NCBI RefSeq assembly: GCF_008843145.1
Contig: NZ_CP030265.1
Location: 2,590,001-2,654,000 of the forward strand
Length of the DNA stretch: 64,000 nt
Direction: 5' to 3'
Source: Skermanella pratensis
Lineage (GTDB): Bacteria; Pseudomonadota; Alphaproteobacteria; Azospirillales; Azospirillaceae
Shown: in pieces, positions 8,712 to 17,735 of the stretch
How positions within the stretch are numbered: position 1 is the first letter of the stretch
How the letters are laid out: every line of letters begins with the position of its first letter
The notes under the pieces: generated by a model
Databases searched by the model: none
Told to the model about the DNA's origin: nothing
The model's input: the letters and a program-made list of their open reading frames with translations, nothing else
Made by a program: the position numbers and the translations under genes

Positions 8712-8916
8712 CCGGCCGGCAGGCGTCCGGCGGCCGGCGATCGGGCGGATGGCTCTCGGGCTATGAGCCTCTTGGCGGGAATTCCCCATGACTTCCTCCA
8801 GCATTTGATAAGGCAGTGCCCTCGATCCGATGACGATCTGGCCGGTGGCGTATTCCGGCGGACAGGTCATTTCTGCCGTGATGCCCCCAAAGAGACCGGA
8901 AACTCGAATTCGCTCG

Positions 8917-9663
8917 TCAGGCATGCTGGAAGTGATCCCGGACCTCCTGCGTAAGTCGGTCGAGTTCCGTCGGGGCGAGGGCGCCAACCACGATGTACAG
9001 GTACCCGTTATCGTCCCAGGCGGCAACCTTAAGTCCCTTGCCCGGGTCGTACTGGACCGGGGCGCTCGCTGTCTGGTCGGACTTCGTGATGCACAGCGCG
9101 ATCGGCTGCCGGTCCGGGGCGGAATAGAGCAGCTGCGCGATCGGCTGGTCGGCTTCCGCCAGCAGTCTGCCGCCTTCGAATATCCAACCTTCGGACGACA
9201 GGTCGGGAACCGTGAACTGCAGTCCGATGCGCGCACCCAGCCATTCCTCGATATGGTCTTTCCGCGATGCGGGGACTTCGGCCAGGTGTTCGGTCTCCGC
9301 CGCGTAGACGGAGTGATAGGCTGCGACGTCGGCCATGAAGTGCTCACGCCCGCTTCCGTGCGACGGAAACGCGGAGAGACCGGCTCCGACGACCAGGGCG
9401 ACCATGGCGGCGACAAGGCCGGCCAGGAAGACCGGGTTCTTGACAATGCGCCCCTTGGGCCTGGGCTTGAGCAGGACGATGTTGTTCCTCGGCTCTTCTT
9501 CCGGGAAGGCGGACCGCAGCAAGGCGGCCGTGTCGCGCATGTCCCTGACCTTGGCCTGGGCAACGGGGTCGCGGGCAATGCCAGCCTCCACGGCCAGCCG
9601 TGTCTCTAGGGGCAATTCCTCGTCGACATAGGCGACAAGGATTTCATCTGTCAGTTCGATCAT
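8917..9663 (-). CDS. Membrane anti-sigma factor for the adjacent ECF sigma
   Basis: 248 residues. The N-terminal 70 residues form a cytoplasmic helical anti-sigma-like domain (ILVAYVDEELPLETR near 8-22, then an RDMRDTAALLRSAF helix). One transmembrane helix follows (about 79-96, LAGLVAAMVALVVGAG), then a periplasmic domain of about 150 residues that I do not recognise by name. The zinc-binding HxxxCxxC of the ZAS group is not present. It sits 157 bases downstream of the ECF sigma gene on the same strand, the usual arrangement for a sigma/anti-sigma pair. The same N-terminal pattern recurs in the truncated copy at 10913-11224. Confidence 0.78.
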   Translation of the reverse strand: MIELTDEILVAYVDEELPLETRLAVEAGIARDPVAQAKVRDMRDTAALLRSAFPEEEPRNNIVLLKPRPKGRIVKNPVFLAGLVAAMVALVVGAGLSAFPSHGSGREHFMADVAAYHSVYAAETEHLAEVPASRKDHIEEWLGARIGLQFTVPDLSSEGWIFEGGRLLAEADQPIAQLLYSAPDRQPIALCITKSDQTASAPVQYDPGKGLKVAAWDDNGYLYIVVGALAPTELDRLTQEVRDHFQHA

Positions 9664-9820
9664 TTACGTTCCGTGCTCAGGGGCACCGCCGGGAGCCGGG
9701 TCGATCGGATAGCCGGTTCCTGGCGATCAGCCGGTTACCCCTTCATGGTCGCCGCGGCGACGATACTCAGGACTGATAGTGGGGCATCCGCTCCGACCGA
9801 ATGGTGAAATCTTTCGGGGG

Positions 9821-10336
9821 TCAGCCAACTTTGCCGACCGGGGTGCCGACATGGCCCGAATGGGCTTGCCGCATCCGTTCCGCCAGGGCAAGGCGCGCGC
9901 GGGCCAGGCGGCTCATCAGCGTCCCGATCGGAATCCCGAGCACGTTGGCCGCTTCCTGATAGCTCAGCCCGTCGACGCAGACAAGCATCAGGGCGGCCCG
10001 CTGCTCCGCCGGCAAGCGCGCCATTTCCAAGCGCACACGGGCCAGGGTAGAACGGACATCGACCGTAGCCTCGCCATTCTCCCCGACGATCTCCAGGCCG
10101 GCCTCTATGGGGTCGGAAAGCTTGCTCCGCGCGCTGCGCTTCTCGTCGATCCAGGCGTTGTTGATGACCCGATACATCCAGCTTTCCAGACAGAGGATGC
10201 CGTCGTAAGCCTCGGGCTTGCGCAGGAGGCGTTCGCAGGCCCGTTGCACCAAGTCGTCCCCGGCATCGCGCGAACCCGTCAGGACCCGTGCAAAGCGCTG
10301 CAACTTCGGCAGTATGGCAACAATTTTGTCTCTCAC
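9821..10336 (-). CDS. ECF RNA polymerase sigma factor
   Basis: 171 residues, normal for an ECF sigma with only regions 2 and 4. Region 2: LQRFARVLTGSRDAGDDLVQ (about 12-32) and the region 2.4 segment LESWMYRVINNAWIDEKR (about 51-68). Region 4: LPAEQRAALMLVCVDGLSYQ followed by EAANVLGIPIGTLMSRLARAR (about 110-150), a clear helix-turn-helix. It probably directs a small regulon including itself and the downstream anti-sigma factor. I could not find a matching promoter pair upstream. Its signal is unknown. Confidence 0.92.
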   Translation of the reverse strand: MRDKIVAILPKLQRFARVLTGSRDAGDDLVQRACERLLRKPEAYDGILCLESWMYRVINNAWIDEKRSARSKLSDPIEAGLEIVGENGEATVDVRSTLARVRLEMARLPAEQRAALMLVCVDGLSYQEAANVLGIPIGTLMSRLARARLALAERMRQAHSGHVGTPVGKVG

Positions 10337-10912
10337 GGCCCCGCCACCCAGTTCCAGTACCTGTCGGAATTATCACTGGAGATCGGAGCGGCAAGTCGGC
10401 CTTTCCGATCCCGGAGAACGCCAATAGGTAAAATTTTATAATAAATTTGGGAAATCTGATCGAGTGATTTCAGAGCTACCCATTTTTTGCAGGAGAGCAG
10501 AACTCGAAGTGACACCGGCACCATCCAGCGATTCAAGAAAAAGCTGATAAAATGGAAAACACATTTGGGGTTTCGGAATCAAGTACCTTGCTGGTAGTGA
10601 GCCAGTTGCGATCGGCCATGTACAAAGGGCAGATACACCGGAATATACCACAAGGTAATATTACTAATGGCAGTGGTGGACAGTATGTGCAAGCGCGGGT
10701 CAGGCTGTAGCGCCGTCAGACCGGATTGCCAAACTCCATTTCGGCAACTTCAGTCCGGATACCCGGGATTGAAAAACCCCTGCGTAGAAAGCTAAGCACG
10801 GGCCAGGGGAATTTACAGAATGCTTCCCCCGCCATGCCGGGATCGTCCCGCGCACAGGGGCTTGACGGCACCGCCGGGACGGCGTGGGTCGGGACCCGTG
10901 CGCGGATTGCCA
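10337..10912. other. Gene-poor region upstream of the ECF sigma gene
   Basis: 576 bases with no frame that looks coding. Base composition is visibly less GC-rich than the flanks, with several AT runs around 10430-10570. It should include the promoter of the leftward ECF sigma gene. A GGAAC occurs on the minus strand just before the sigma start but without a partner -10 element at the right distance. Confidence 0.45.
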
Positions 10913-11224
10913 TCAAGCGTTTCGTCGGAGGCGTCTGCGCTGTACCGGAGTCCTTGCGGTGCCGCCGGAGCCCTGTGTCGGAACGACGGAAAGCCGAACC
11001 GCCGGCGTTTCCGGTTCTTCGACGAAGGCGGACCTGACCAGAGTGGAACTCAACTGCAGGAGATCTGCAAATTCTCTTGCTTCCGCGTTGCCCGCAAGCA
11101 AGGTTTCCACATAGTTTCGCCCATCCTGGTCCAACTCACCGTCAACATAGGCCATGATGAGGCCTTCATCGAGGCTGCCCTCGACGGTGCTGTAAAGCTG
11201 TCCCGCGACAAGCAGATTGTGCAT
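10913..11224 (-). pseudogene. Truncated anti-sigma factor (second, decayed copy)
   Basis: About 103 residues from an internal ATG (MHNLLVAGQLYSTVEG); the open frame begins at 11272. The segment LIMAYVDGELDQDGRNYVE, then LLQLSSTLVRSAFVEEPE, aligns by eye with the N-terminal domain of the intact anti-sigma factor at 8917-9663 (ILVAYVDEELPLETR and TAALLRSAFPEEEP). The transmembrane helix and periplasmic domain are missing and the tail is an Arg-rich run into a stop. It might still make a soluble anti-sigma domain, but loss of the whole membrane part plus decay of its partner sigma gene favour a remnant. Confidence 0.6.
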
Positions 11225-12048
11225 AAAGTTTCTCCTGCGGATTGGGTGCTGCCAGTTGTCTGAGGTCGTCAAGTAGCAAGCGCCGCAATCATTTCTCTGG
11301 ATTCATATCAAACATATGGTCTGCATGGAAGTTCCGGCTAACACCAGACTCTGACGACGCGTCTTCCGACAACCGCCGCAGTGGTGGAACTGGCTTGCCA
11401 TCCCCGGCAGGGTAAGGCGTGATGAAGACAAACCATGAAGTCAGACCCCTTGGTGACGCTGGTCGGTTGTCCGATAGCTATCTCTATGACGAATTGGAAT
11501 GCAACTTTTTCCCTGCCTGGTACGAAAATTTGTCATGGTGCTGGTCTTCCATGGACCGTTTTCTGCGAGCGAGCACCTAGGGCGTGGTACTGCAAACCCT
11601 GGGTATCACCTCGCCAGCAGGTGTAGCGTCTGGTCGTTCATCTACTCCAACTCTGACGCCACCAAGGTCCGGCAAAACGGAATCTGCTGTTTTTATTGAA
11701 CTGTGGAAGAACTCCAATCTCTATCCTAGGACATGATCGTGTAGCTATTGAACGATCCCACCGGTAGGCTGGATTTTTCTTGGTAGGTCGTCAGGGAAAC
11801 GGCTGAACCAAATGGCTATCCATGCCCCACCGTCATCCGCGTCGCCCCAAGCCACTCATTCCGGTTCCTTTCCCCCTGATCCGCCCGTCCGTATATATGA
11901 CGATCCGGGAGAAGCGAAATTCCCGGGTATCCTTTTTCGACATGCCGGATCGAAAGGTCCGGGAGACATTCCAAACCGAAGGTCGGAGATTGCCGATGGC
12001 GAAAGCGACCACGGCGGGTTCCCGCCCGCCTTGTACATGCGGTTCATC
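11225..12048. other. Non-coding or decayed stretch between the broken anti-sigma and sigma genes
   Basis: About 820 bases. Short frames exist on both strands (for example 11435-11699 and 11812-12241 plus) but none has a recognisable domain, good start or the codon pattern of the neighbours. In the intact paralogous pair this spacer is only 157 bases, so this gap is probably expanded by insertion or rearrangement. No inverted repeats or transposase remnants are recognisable. Confidence 0.4.
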
Positions 12049-12426
12049 TCAGGAGGCGTCCGGTACGGAACCGGCGAACATGCGCTGTCCAGGGTCGCGT
12101 CCAGGCCGGCGGGGAGTGCCGGATCGGGGGAAACTCCCTTCCGTCACCGTCAACTTGCTTAACAGTGCCAGCCGGCCGCGTAGCAAGCGGTTCCTGATCT
12201 CCTCGACCGAGGTGGAGAGCTGCGCCGCCGCTTCCCGGTAGCTCAATCCTTCAACGCAAACCAGCATGATGGCCAGGCGCTCTTCGGGAGGCAAAGCGTC
12301 CAGCTCGTGACGAACCTGCCGTGGCGATGAGTCATAAACGGATCTCTTCACTGCTTCCTCTTGCGAAATGGTCCGGTGCTCCACAGTCGCGAATGGAAGT
12401 AGCCTGCAAGGGCAATTAGACAACAT
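12049..12426 (-). pseudogene. ECF sigma factor fragment (region 4 only)
   Basis: The 125-residue frame contains ELDALPPEERLAIMLVCVEG followed by LSYREAAAQLSTSVEEIRNR, a clear sigma region 4 helix-turn-helix, very like LPAEQRAALMLVCVDGLSYQ in the intact sigma factor at 9821-10336. Region 2 is absent: the N-terminal 45 residues are unrelated and I find no region 2 remains upstream in any frame. Without region 2 it cannot bind core polymerase or the -10 element as a sigma factor. It lies upstream of the truncated anti-sigma gene in the same orientation, so the two together look like a decayed duplicate of the neighbouring module. Confidence 0.65.
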
Positions 12427-13522
12427 ATGGTTTCACGAAAACCAACTTCCGGCATCGTTGTAAAAAGCTCACGGGAGATACTTTGACGCGGGTCGAGGGC
12501 TATGCCTCGGCGCCGGATCTCATTTTCATTATGTTGGAAGCCATAAGGAGCTGCAGTGCCGAAACCTACCTCGTAGGCCGTAGGGGAAACCGCGTTGCGA
12601 CAGGGCGATACCATTAGTCAGCGTCCTCACCGTATTGGCGCATACCTGGAATGCGTTTTTCGCTTATCGCGTTACTTTATTTCGTATGAGAACGGTATGA
12701 CGGCTGAAGCAGCCTCATTATTGTGCAGACGATGTTTCAATCCGGCTGCCGAAGCGCTTTGTCCGTGGGCTGAAGCGGATTTGCTCACCCAAAGGATAGC
12801 CCCTCCGGTACACCACAAACAGCTCAAGCGGTATGACCAATTACACTTCCGCAGCCCTTCTACCGCTACCTTGCGGTGATTGCAGGAGGTGCGTGCATTG
12901 CAACAATGCAGTTTAAGAATAATTGTGTGCACAATCTTCTCTTGAAATGCCATCGGAAGACGTGTTTAGTTTCCTAACTGAACACAATCGCAATGGGGCA
13001 AGGCAGACTGCGCGATCATTGATGAGGCGCATCCCGTCGAACCCCAACATGATTGTCCGGCGAACGAGTTTATCGTCAAATTCCGGGAGAGCGATGGCAA
13101 TGTCCGTTGTTTCGAAACCCGTTGTGTCAAGTCAGAGGCGGATCACGAAGTCCTACCTTGTGTTGCCCTGAGTTAGCCTGATCTACTCTTCTATTCAGTC
13201 CAATCACCCAGTACGACCGTTTCATTTGGTTTCGTACAATCTCCTGACCGGAGTACCAGCAGGAACCCTTCGGCCGGACAGGCCATTTGCGCCTGACCGT
13301 TCCAGTCCTCCGACCCGCATTGCTCGGGTCGCTGTCGAGTATTGCGCCGGCATGGAGATCTCGCGGGAGCTCAAACAGGCGATCGGAACACCGGGGAGAT
13401 TTGAAGGACAGAAGGCAGGAAAGTCACGGAAAAGCCGCCCAGGTTCATGACAGGCCCTCGGGCAGGAGAGACCAAGGGCGGCCAATACAGAAGCGGGCCA
13501 CAAGGCCTTTTCGGGAGGAAAC
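12427..13522. other. Long gene-poor region upstream of the PQQ dehydrogenase
   Basis: About 1.1 kb with only short unconvincing frames on both strands (such as 12672-12953 minus and 12923-13171 plus). Base composition is lower in GC than the flanking operons, and the codon pattern of the neighbours (strong G/C third positions) disappears. It must carry the promoter of the rightward PQQ cluster; a good ribosome site (GGGAGGAAAC) sits just before 13523. I see no mobile element ends. Confidence 0.45.
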
Positions 13523-15322
13523 ATGAGAAGCCCAACAAGAATTGCCCGACGCGCCGCGTCGGCCGCAAGCGCGGTCGCTTTGTCCCTTCTGGTGGGGACC
13601 GCCATCTTTCCACCAGGCTCGGCAAAGGCCGGCGACGTTTCGCAGGACCGCCTGCTGAAGGCTCACGATGCGGAGCCGCAGAACTGGCTGCATCATCACC
13701 AGTCCTACAGCGGCCAGCGTTTTTCGAAGCTCGACCAGATCAACACGGGCAACGTCAAGAACATGAAGGTTGCCTGGACCATGGCGCTGGGCGGCATCGA
13801 GAAAGGCGGTATCTGGCCTCATGGCGGGCTCGAAGGAACGCCCATCGTCGAGGACGGCATGATGTATGTCACCGACGGATGGGGCAGCGTCTACAAGCTC
13901 GATGTCCATGGCGGGGCCGGCAAGCTCGTCTGGAAGATGGATCCCAAGACCGACAAGGAGTGGTCGGGTGCCGTCGCCTGTTGCGGCGTCAACAACCGGG
14001 GCGTGGCGCTCTGGAAGGACAAGGTGATCTCCCATACCCTCGACGGGCGGCTGATCTCCACCGACAAGGAGACCGGCGAGGTCGCCTGGGAGCGCAAGGT
14101 CGCCGATCCCGGCGTCGCCGAGACCATCACGGGCGCGCCTCTGATCGTCAAGGACATGGCGATCACCGGCGTCGGCGGGGGCGAGTACGGGATTCGGGGC
14201 TGGATCGCGGCCACCGACCTGAACGACGGCAAGGAGGTCTGGAGGCGGCACACCATTCCCGCGCCGGGCGAACCGGGGCACGAGACCTGGAAGGACGACT
14301 ACGAGGCCTGGAAGACCGGCGGCGGCTCCACCTGGGTCACCGGCACCTACGATCCTCAGCTCGACGTCATCTACTGGGGAGTCGGCAATCCCGGACCCGA
14401 CTGGGACAGCCAGTACCGGCCGGGCGACAACCTCTACACCAACAGCGCGCTGGCGCTGGACCCGGCCACCGGACAGATCAAGTGGCATTACCAATACACG
14501 CCGAACGACCCCTACGACTATGACGGCGTCTCGGAGCACGTGCTGGTCGACGAGACGATCCGGGGAGCGCCGCGCAAGCTCACGCTCCATGCCAACCGCA
14601 ACGGCTTCGGCTATGCCCTGGACCGCGAGAGCGGCGACTTCCTTTGGGGGGCGAAGTTCGTCGACAAGGTGACCTGGACGCCGGGCCTGGACGAGAAGAC
14701 GGGAAAGCCGCTCAACTACGACAGTTCGGCCCAGGTTCAGCAATATGCGGAAGGGACGGCGCCCAGCCGCGACAACCCGGTCGGCACGTCATGCCCCGGC
14801 AACATGGGCGGCAAGAACTGGCCGCCGACCGCCTATAACCCACAGCTCAAGCTCTGGTACATTCCGGTCATCGAGAGCTGCAACCAGATGCTGAACGAGG
14901 AGATCATTCCCGGCGAGAGCTACCAGCCGCGGGAGTGGTTCACCGGCGGAGGACCGCGTCAGCACGAACAGATCACCGGGAGCGTGACGGCGATCGACGT
15001 CACGACCGGCGAAGTCGCCGGCAAGTTCAAGACCCACTATCCGCTGCTCGGCGGCATGCTCGCCACCGCCGGCAACGTCGTCTTCACCGGCCATCCATCG
15101 GGGGAGATCTACGCGCTCGACGCGAAGACGCTGGAACAGCTCTGGACGTTCAATACCGGGTCGGGTGTCAACGCCCCGCCGATGACCTTCTCGGTGGACG
15201 GCAAGCAGTATGTCGCGATCCTCGTCGGCCTCGGGGGCGCTTGGCCGAAATGGTTCATCGACGGCACCAAGGGACTGGAGAAGGTCCAGCCCAGCAGCAT
15301 GCTCTACGTCTTCTCGCTGTAG
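13523..15322 (+). CDS. PQQ-dependent alcohol dehydrogenase, lanthanide-type signature
   Basis: 599 residues with a Sec signal peptide (about 1-36). This is a periplasmic eight-bladed quinoprotein of the methanol/ethanol dehydrogenase family. The vicinal cysteine pair that forms the disulfide over PQQ is at C153-C154. Metal ligands by pattern: E221 (GGGEYGIRG), N289 (GVGNPGPDW), catalytic base D332, and an additional Asp two residues later, D334 (PYDYDGV). Asp at that second position is the known marker of lanthanide-dependent enzymes (XoxF, ExaF/PedH types), whereas calcium-dependent MxaF has Ala. The absence of a fused haem domain and the following cytochrome gene fit a type I enzyme passing electrons to a soluble c cytochrome. 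The substrate is unknown: methanol, ethanol or other alcohols. No pqq synthesis genes are in the window. Confidence 0.93.
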   Translation: MRSPTRIARRAASAASAVALSLLVGTAIFPPGSAKAGDVSQDRLLKAHDAEPQNWLHHHQSYSGQRFSKLDQINTGNVKNMKVAWTMALGGIEKGGIWPHGGLEGTPIVEDGMMYVTDGWGSVYKLDVHGGAGKLVWKMDPKTDKEWSGAVACCGVNNRGVALWKDKVISHTLDGRLISTDKETGEVAWERKVADPGVAETITGAPLIVKDMAITGVGGGEYGIRGWIAATDLNDGKEVWRRHTIPAPGEPGHETWKDDYEAWKTGGGSTWVTGTYDPQLDVIYWGVGNPGPDWDSQYRPGDNLYTNSALALDPATGQIKWHYQYTPNDPYDYDGVSEHVLVDETIRGAPRKLTLHANRNGFGYALDRESGDFLWGAKFVDKVTWTPGLDEKTGKPLNYDSSAQVQQYAEGTAPSRDNPVGTSCPGNMGGKNWPPTAYNPQLKLWYIPVIESCNQMLNEEIIPGESYQPREWFTGGGPRQHEQITGSVTAIDVTTGEVAGKFKTHYPLLGGMLATAGNVVFTGHPSGEIYALDAKTLEQLWTFNTGSGVNAPPMTFSVDGKQYVAILVGLGGAWPKWFIDGTKGLEKVQPSSMLYVFSL

Positions 15323-15419
15323 TCGGCCCGGGCAATCGGACCGGACGGGCGGCGCCCTGCGCCGCCCCCTTCCAAGAAGACCCCGAAGGATTCCGATCCC
15401 GAGGGGAGAATGCATCAGG

Positions 15420-15908
15420 ATGCCCATGAGAACTGCCATCATTCGAAAGCTGCTGGTCCTGCCTGCCGCCGTCCTTCTTCTGCCGCTGCTCGGAGTCCCG
15501 TCGGCGACGGCGGCCGACGGCAAGGCGATCTATGAGAAGGCGAACTGCGTCGGCTGCCACAAGTGGCACGGCGGCGGTGGCGGCGGCTATGGCGGTGCCG
15601 CCCTGTCGCTTCGCACGACCCAGCTCGAGCGGGACCAACTGGTCGAGGTGGTCCGGTGCGGCCGGCCGGGAACGCGCATGCCCTTCCATGACAAGAACGC
15701 GTGGTCTTCCGGGGAGTGCTACGGCACGGACCCCAAGACGCTCGGCGACGAAATGCCGCCCCAGGCGGCGGAGTTCCTGTCGGAAGAGGAGATCGCCAGC
15801 GTCGCCGACTACGTCACGGCCAATCAGAAGGGCAAGGACAAGCCCGACCGCGCGGACTGCGTTTCCTTCTGGGGAGAGGGGGCAAAACAATGCCAAAGCT
15901 ACAAGTGA
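15420..15908 (+). CDS. Periplasmic c-type cytochrome, probable electron acceptor of the PQQ dehydrogenase
   Basis: 162 residues. A signal peptide (about 1-32, ending SATA-AD) precedes one haem site CVGCH (C43, C46, H47) followed by a Gly-rich loop. The distal Met is probably M87 (GTRMPFHD) or M112 (DEMPPQA). Extra cysteines at about 80, 100 and the C-terminus (DCVSF, QCQSYK) suggest disulfides. It begins about 100 bases after the dehydrogenase stop with GAGGGGAG upstream, and its end overlaps the next gene by 19 bases. The role as partner of the upstream quinoprotein is inferred from position and family. Confidence 0.88.
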   Translation: MPMRTAIIRKLLVLPAAVLLLPLLGVPSATAADGKAIYEKANCVGCHKWHGGGGGGYGGAALSLRTTQLERDQLVEVVRCGRPGTRMPFHDKNAWSSGECYGTDPKTLGDEMPPQAAEFLSEEEIASVADYVTANQKGKDKPDRADCVSFWGEGAKQCQSYK

Positions 15909-16471
15909 GAGGGACCGCGTTCCTGTGGAGCGCCTGCATCCTGGCGGGCCTTGCGGCCTCGGCCGGCCCTGCCGCCGCCGCGGCCGATCCGCTGGAAAGC
16001 GATGTCCGCCAGGTCAGGGTCGGGGCGACGCTTGACGATAAGTCGGCTGCCGGCCTTGCCGGGTTCTCCTGTGCCGCCGGCGACGGCGCCGAGCTTGCGG
16101 ACTGGTCCGATTACCGGCGCTGCCCCGCCGACGCCAGGGGACTGCGCGGCGTGCGCTTTGAATTCCAGGAGAACAAGACGCTGGCCCGGATGGCCGACCG
16201 CTGGGAGGGAACCAAGATCGCCGGCCATCCCGTGATCCTGACCATGGCCGTCAGCGATGCCGGCACGATCGAGGCCCTGCACATCGTGACCGACGAGAAA
16301 GCCAGCCCTTACCTCAGGAAGAAGGCTTTCCTGCTCTCGCTCAGGGTGCGGGAGCATTACGGCACCGACGGCTGGGCCTGCACCGACCTGCCGCGGCAGA
16401 CGGGAGAAACGGAGATCGGGGCATGTTCATCAAGCAGGAGTGCCGCAAGGCCGTCGCCGGGCGCAGCCTGA
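15890..16471 (+). CDS. Exported protein of unknown function in the PQQ cluster (frame probably shifted near its end)
   Basis: 193 residues as read. A signal peptide (about 1-30, ending PAAAAA-DP) is followed by a domain I do not recognise, with four cysteines as read (about C61, C78 and two near the C-terminus) suggesting disulfides. The last 16 or so residues (ACSSSRSAARPSPGAA) look like out-of-frame translation. A one-base change at the G run 16418-16421 joins the body to the sensible reading frame MFIKQECRKAVAG, which runs to 16566 and overlaps the next start by ATGA. The real protein is therefore probably about 225 residues. The start overlaps the cytochrome gene. A role with the dehydrogenase or cytochrome is inferred only from linkage. 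Confidence 0.6.
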   Translation: MPKLQVRGTAFLWSACILAGLAASAGPAAAAADPLESDVRQVRVGATLDDKSAAGLAGFSCAAGDGAELADWSDYRRCPADARGLRGVRFEFQENKTLARMADRWEGTKIAGHPVILTMAVSDAGTIEALHIVTDEKASPYLRKKAFLLSLRVREHYGTDGWACTDLPRQTGETEIGACSSSRSAARPSPGAA

Positions 16472-16566
16472 AGATGGAAACCAGGTTGTTCCGTGGCCCC
16501 GGACAAGAGGGCAAGGCCTACGAGGACTCGGTGACCGTCGAAGTCACGCGGGCGTCCGCGTCATGA
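16423..16566 (+). CDS. Likely C-terminal continuation of the preceding exported protein, or a 47-residue separate ORF
   Basis: Reads MFIKQECRKAVAGRSLKMET, then about 27 more residues to EVTRASAS. It overlaps the preceding frame and ends in an ATGA overlap with the next gene. Its codon pattern is good, unlike the terminal residues of the overlapping frame. The simplest explanation is that it is the true end of the 15890 gene after restoring one G. A separate tiny protein is possible but there is no ribosome site of note before 16423. Confidence 0.4.
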   Translation: MFIKQECRKAVAGRSLKMETRLFRGPGQEGKAYEDSVTVEVTRASAS

Positions 16567-16964
16567 CCGGGGCTGGCATCTGGATGCCGAGGTGGGGGAT
16601 CGGCGCGGCCCTGGCCGTCTCCGTCGCCCTCGGCCCGGCGGCGCTTGCGCACAACAATCCCCAGATCAAGGAGACCCTGCTCCAGACAGTCACCGTCGAG
16701 GCCGCCGCGGAGCCGGCCAGCAGCGAGCCGTTCGACCTGAGCCCGCCGCCGCGCACCGTGGAAATGGTCTGGAAGATAGAGGGGGATAAGGCCGATGCCG
16801 TGCGCTTCTCGGTCGAGGCCGACGGCAAGACCGTGGCGACCGATGTCCACCACGGCAAGGTGACCCCGCGCATCAAGGCGGGACAGTACAGGCTGGTCGA
16901 CATCACGGGCGCGTCGGCGCCCCTGAAGATCGGCGTCTTCGCGAACGTGATGGAAAAGAAGTAG
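16563..16964 (+). CDS. Small exported protein of unknown function
   Basis: 133 residues. A signal peptide (about 1-29, ending PAALA-HN) precedes a short beta-rich domain with no cysteines. I do not recognise the family. The start overlaps the preceding frame by four bases (ATGA), so it belongs to the same transcript. The mature N-terminus HNNPQIKETLLQTVTVEA and the segment VKWKIEGDK-like MVWKIEGDKADAVRF suggest a small ligand-binding or scaffolding sandwich, but that is speculative. It may be a cluster-specific partner of the dehydrogenase. Confidence 0.65.
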   Translation: MTGAGIWMPRWGIGAALAVSVALGPAALAHNNPQIKETLLQTVTVEAAAEPASSEPFDLSPPPRTVEMVWKIEGDKADAVRFSVEADGKTVATDVHHGKVTPRIKAGQYRLVDITGASAPLKIGVFANVMEKK

Positions 16965-17002
16965 CCGGCGCCACGCAACGCATAAGGTACTGGGAGGAAA
17001 AC

Positions 17003-17596
17003 ATGGGTACCAGGATCCCCGCATTGACGGTTTCCGTCTTTCTGGCGATGGGCGTGTCCCTTGCGCATGGTCAGACGCCGGTGACCACCAGGGCCGATTC
17101 GCCGCCGATATCCGATCCCAAGTTCGTCGAGCAAGCCACGGCCGCAGGCTTGGCGGAAGTCGAGGTCAGCAAGATCGCCGCGCAGAAAGCCACCAGCCCG
17201 GACGTGAAGGCTTTCGCCCAGGAGATGGTCCGCGACCACGAGACGGCGAACGCGGAACTCAAGAAGATCGCCGAAGCCAGCGGCTTCCCGACGGAAGGCA
17301 GCAAGGGTTCGCCGCCGACCACGGGCGAGCAGGGTGCGGCACTGCAGCCCGCCCAATCCCTTGAGACGCTGTCCGGAGCGGAGTTCGACCGCGAATACAT
17401 GGTCATGCAGGTCAAGGACCATGACGATGCGGTGAAGCTCTACGAAGCGCAGGCCGCGAACAGCCAGGACGACGAACTCCGCGGCTTCGCCACGGCGCAG
17501 CTTCCGGCGCTGAAGCGCCACCTGGAGCGTGCGCGCGCCATCGCCGATCCCCTGATCGGCAGCGAGGCGGCGACTGGAACCACCGGCACCAAGTGA
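17003..17596 (+). CDS. DUF4142 domain exported protein
   Basis: 197 residues. A signal peptide (about 1-23, ending AHG-QT) is followed by a four-helix DUF4142 domain (about 37-175): KFVEQATAAGLAEVEVSKIA, then VKAFAQEMVRDH and EFDREYMVMQVKDHDDAVKL with the conserved His/Asp pairs. The fold is ferritin-like, so metal or stress roles have been proposed for the family, but none is established here. A Thr/Gly-rich tail ends the protein. A clear GGGAGGAAAAC ribosome site precedes the ATG. Confidence 0.85.
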   Translation: MGTRIPALTVSVFLAMGVSLAHGQTPVTTRADSPPISDPKFVEQATAAGLAEVEVSKIAAQKATSPDVKAFAQEMVRDHETANAELKKIAEASGFPTEGSKGSPPTTGEQGAALQPAQSLETLSGAEFDREYMVMQVKDHDDAVKLYEAQAANSQDDELRGFATAQLPALKRHLERARAIADPLIGSEAATGTTGTK

Positions 17597-17735
17597 TTGC
17601 GCATGGGATGGAGAGGGTGTCGGTCGCCGGCGCGGCCGGGCACCCGCTCCCGGATGCCGGGTGGATGCCGGCCTGAAACCACTCATTCCAGCTCATAACC
17701 AGAAGCCCATAACCTGAAAATGAGGAGACTCCGGC

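Noticed and set aside
11435-12241. Plus-strand short frames in the gene-poor island
   Set aside because: No start signals, no domain, and mutually overlapping frames; treated as non-coding.
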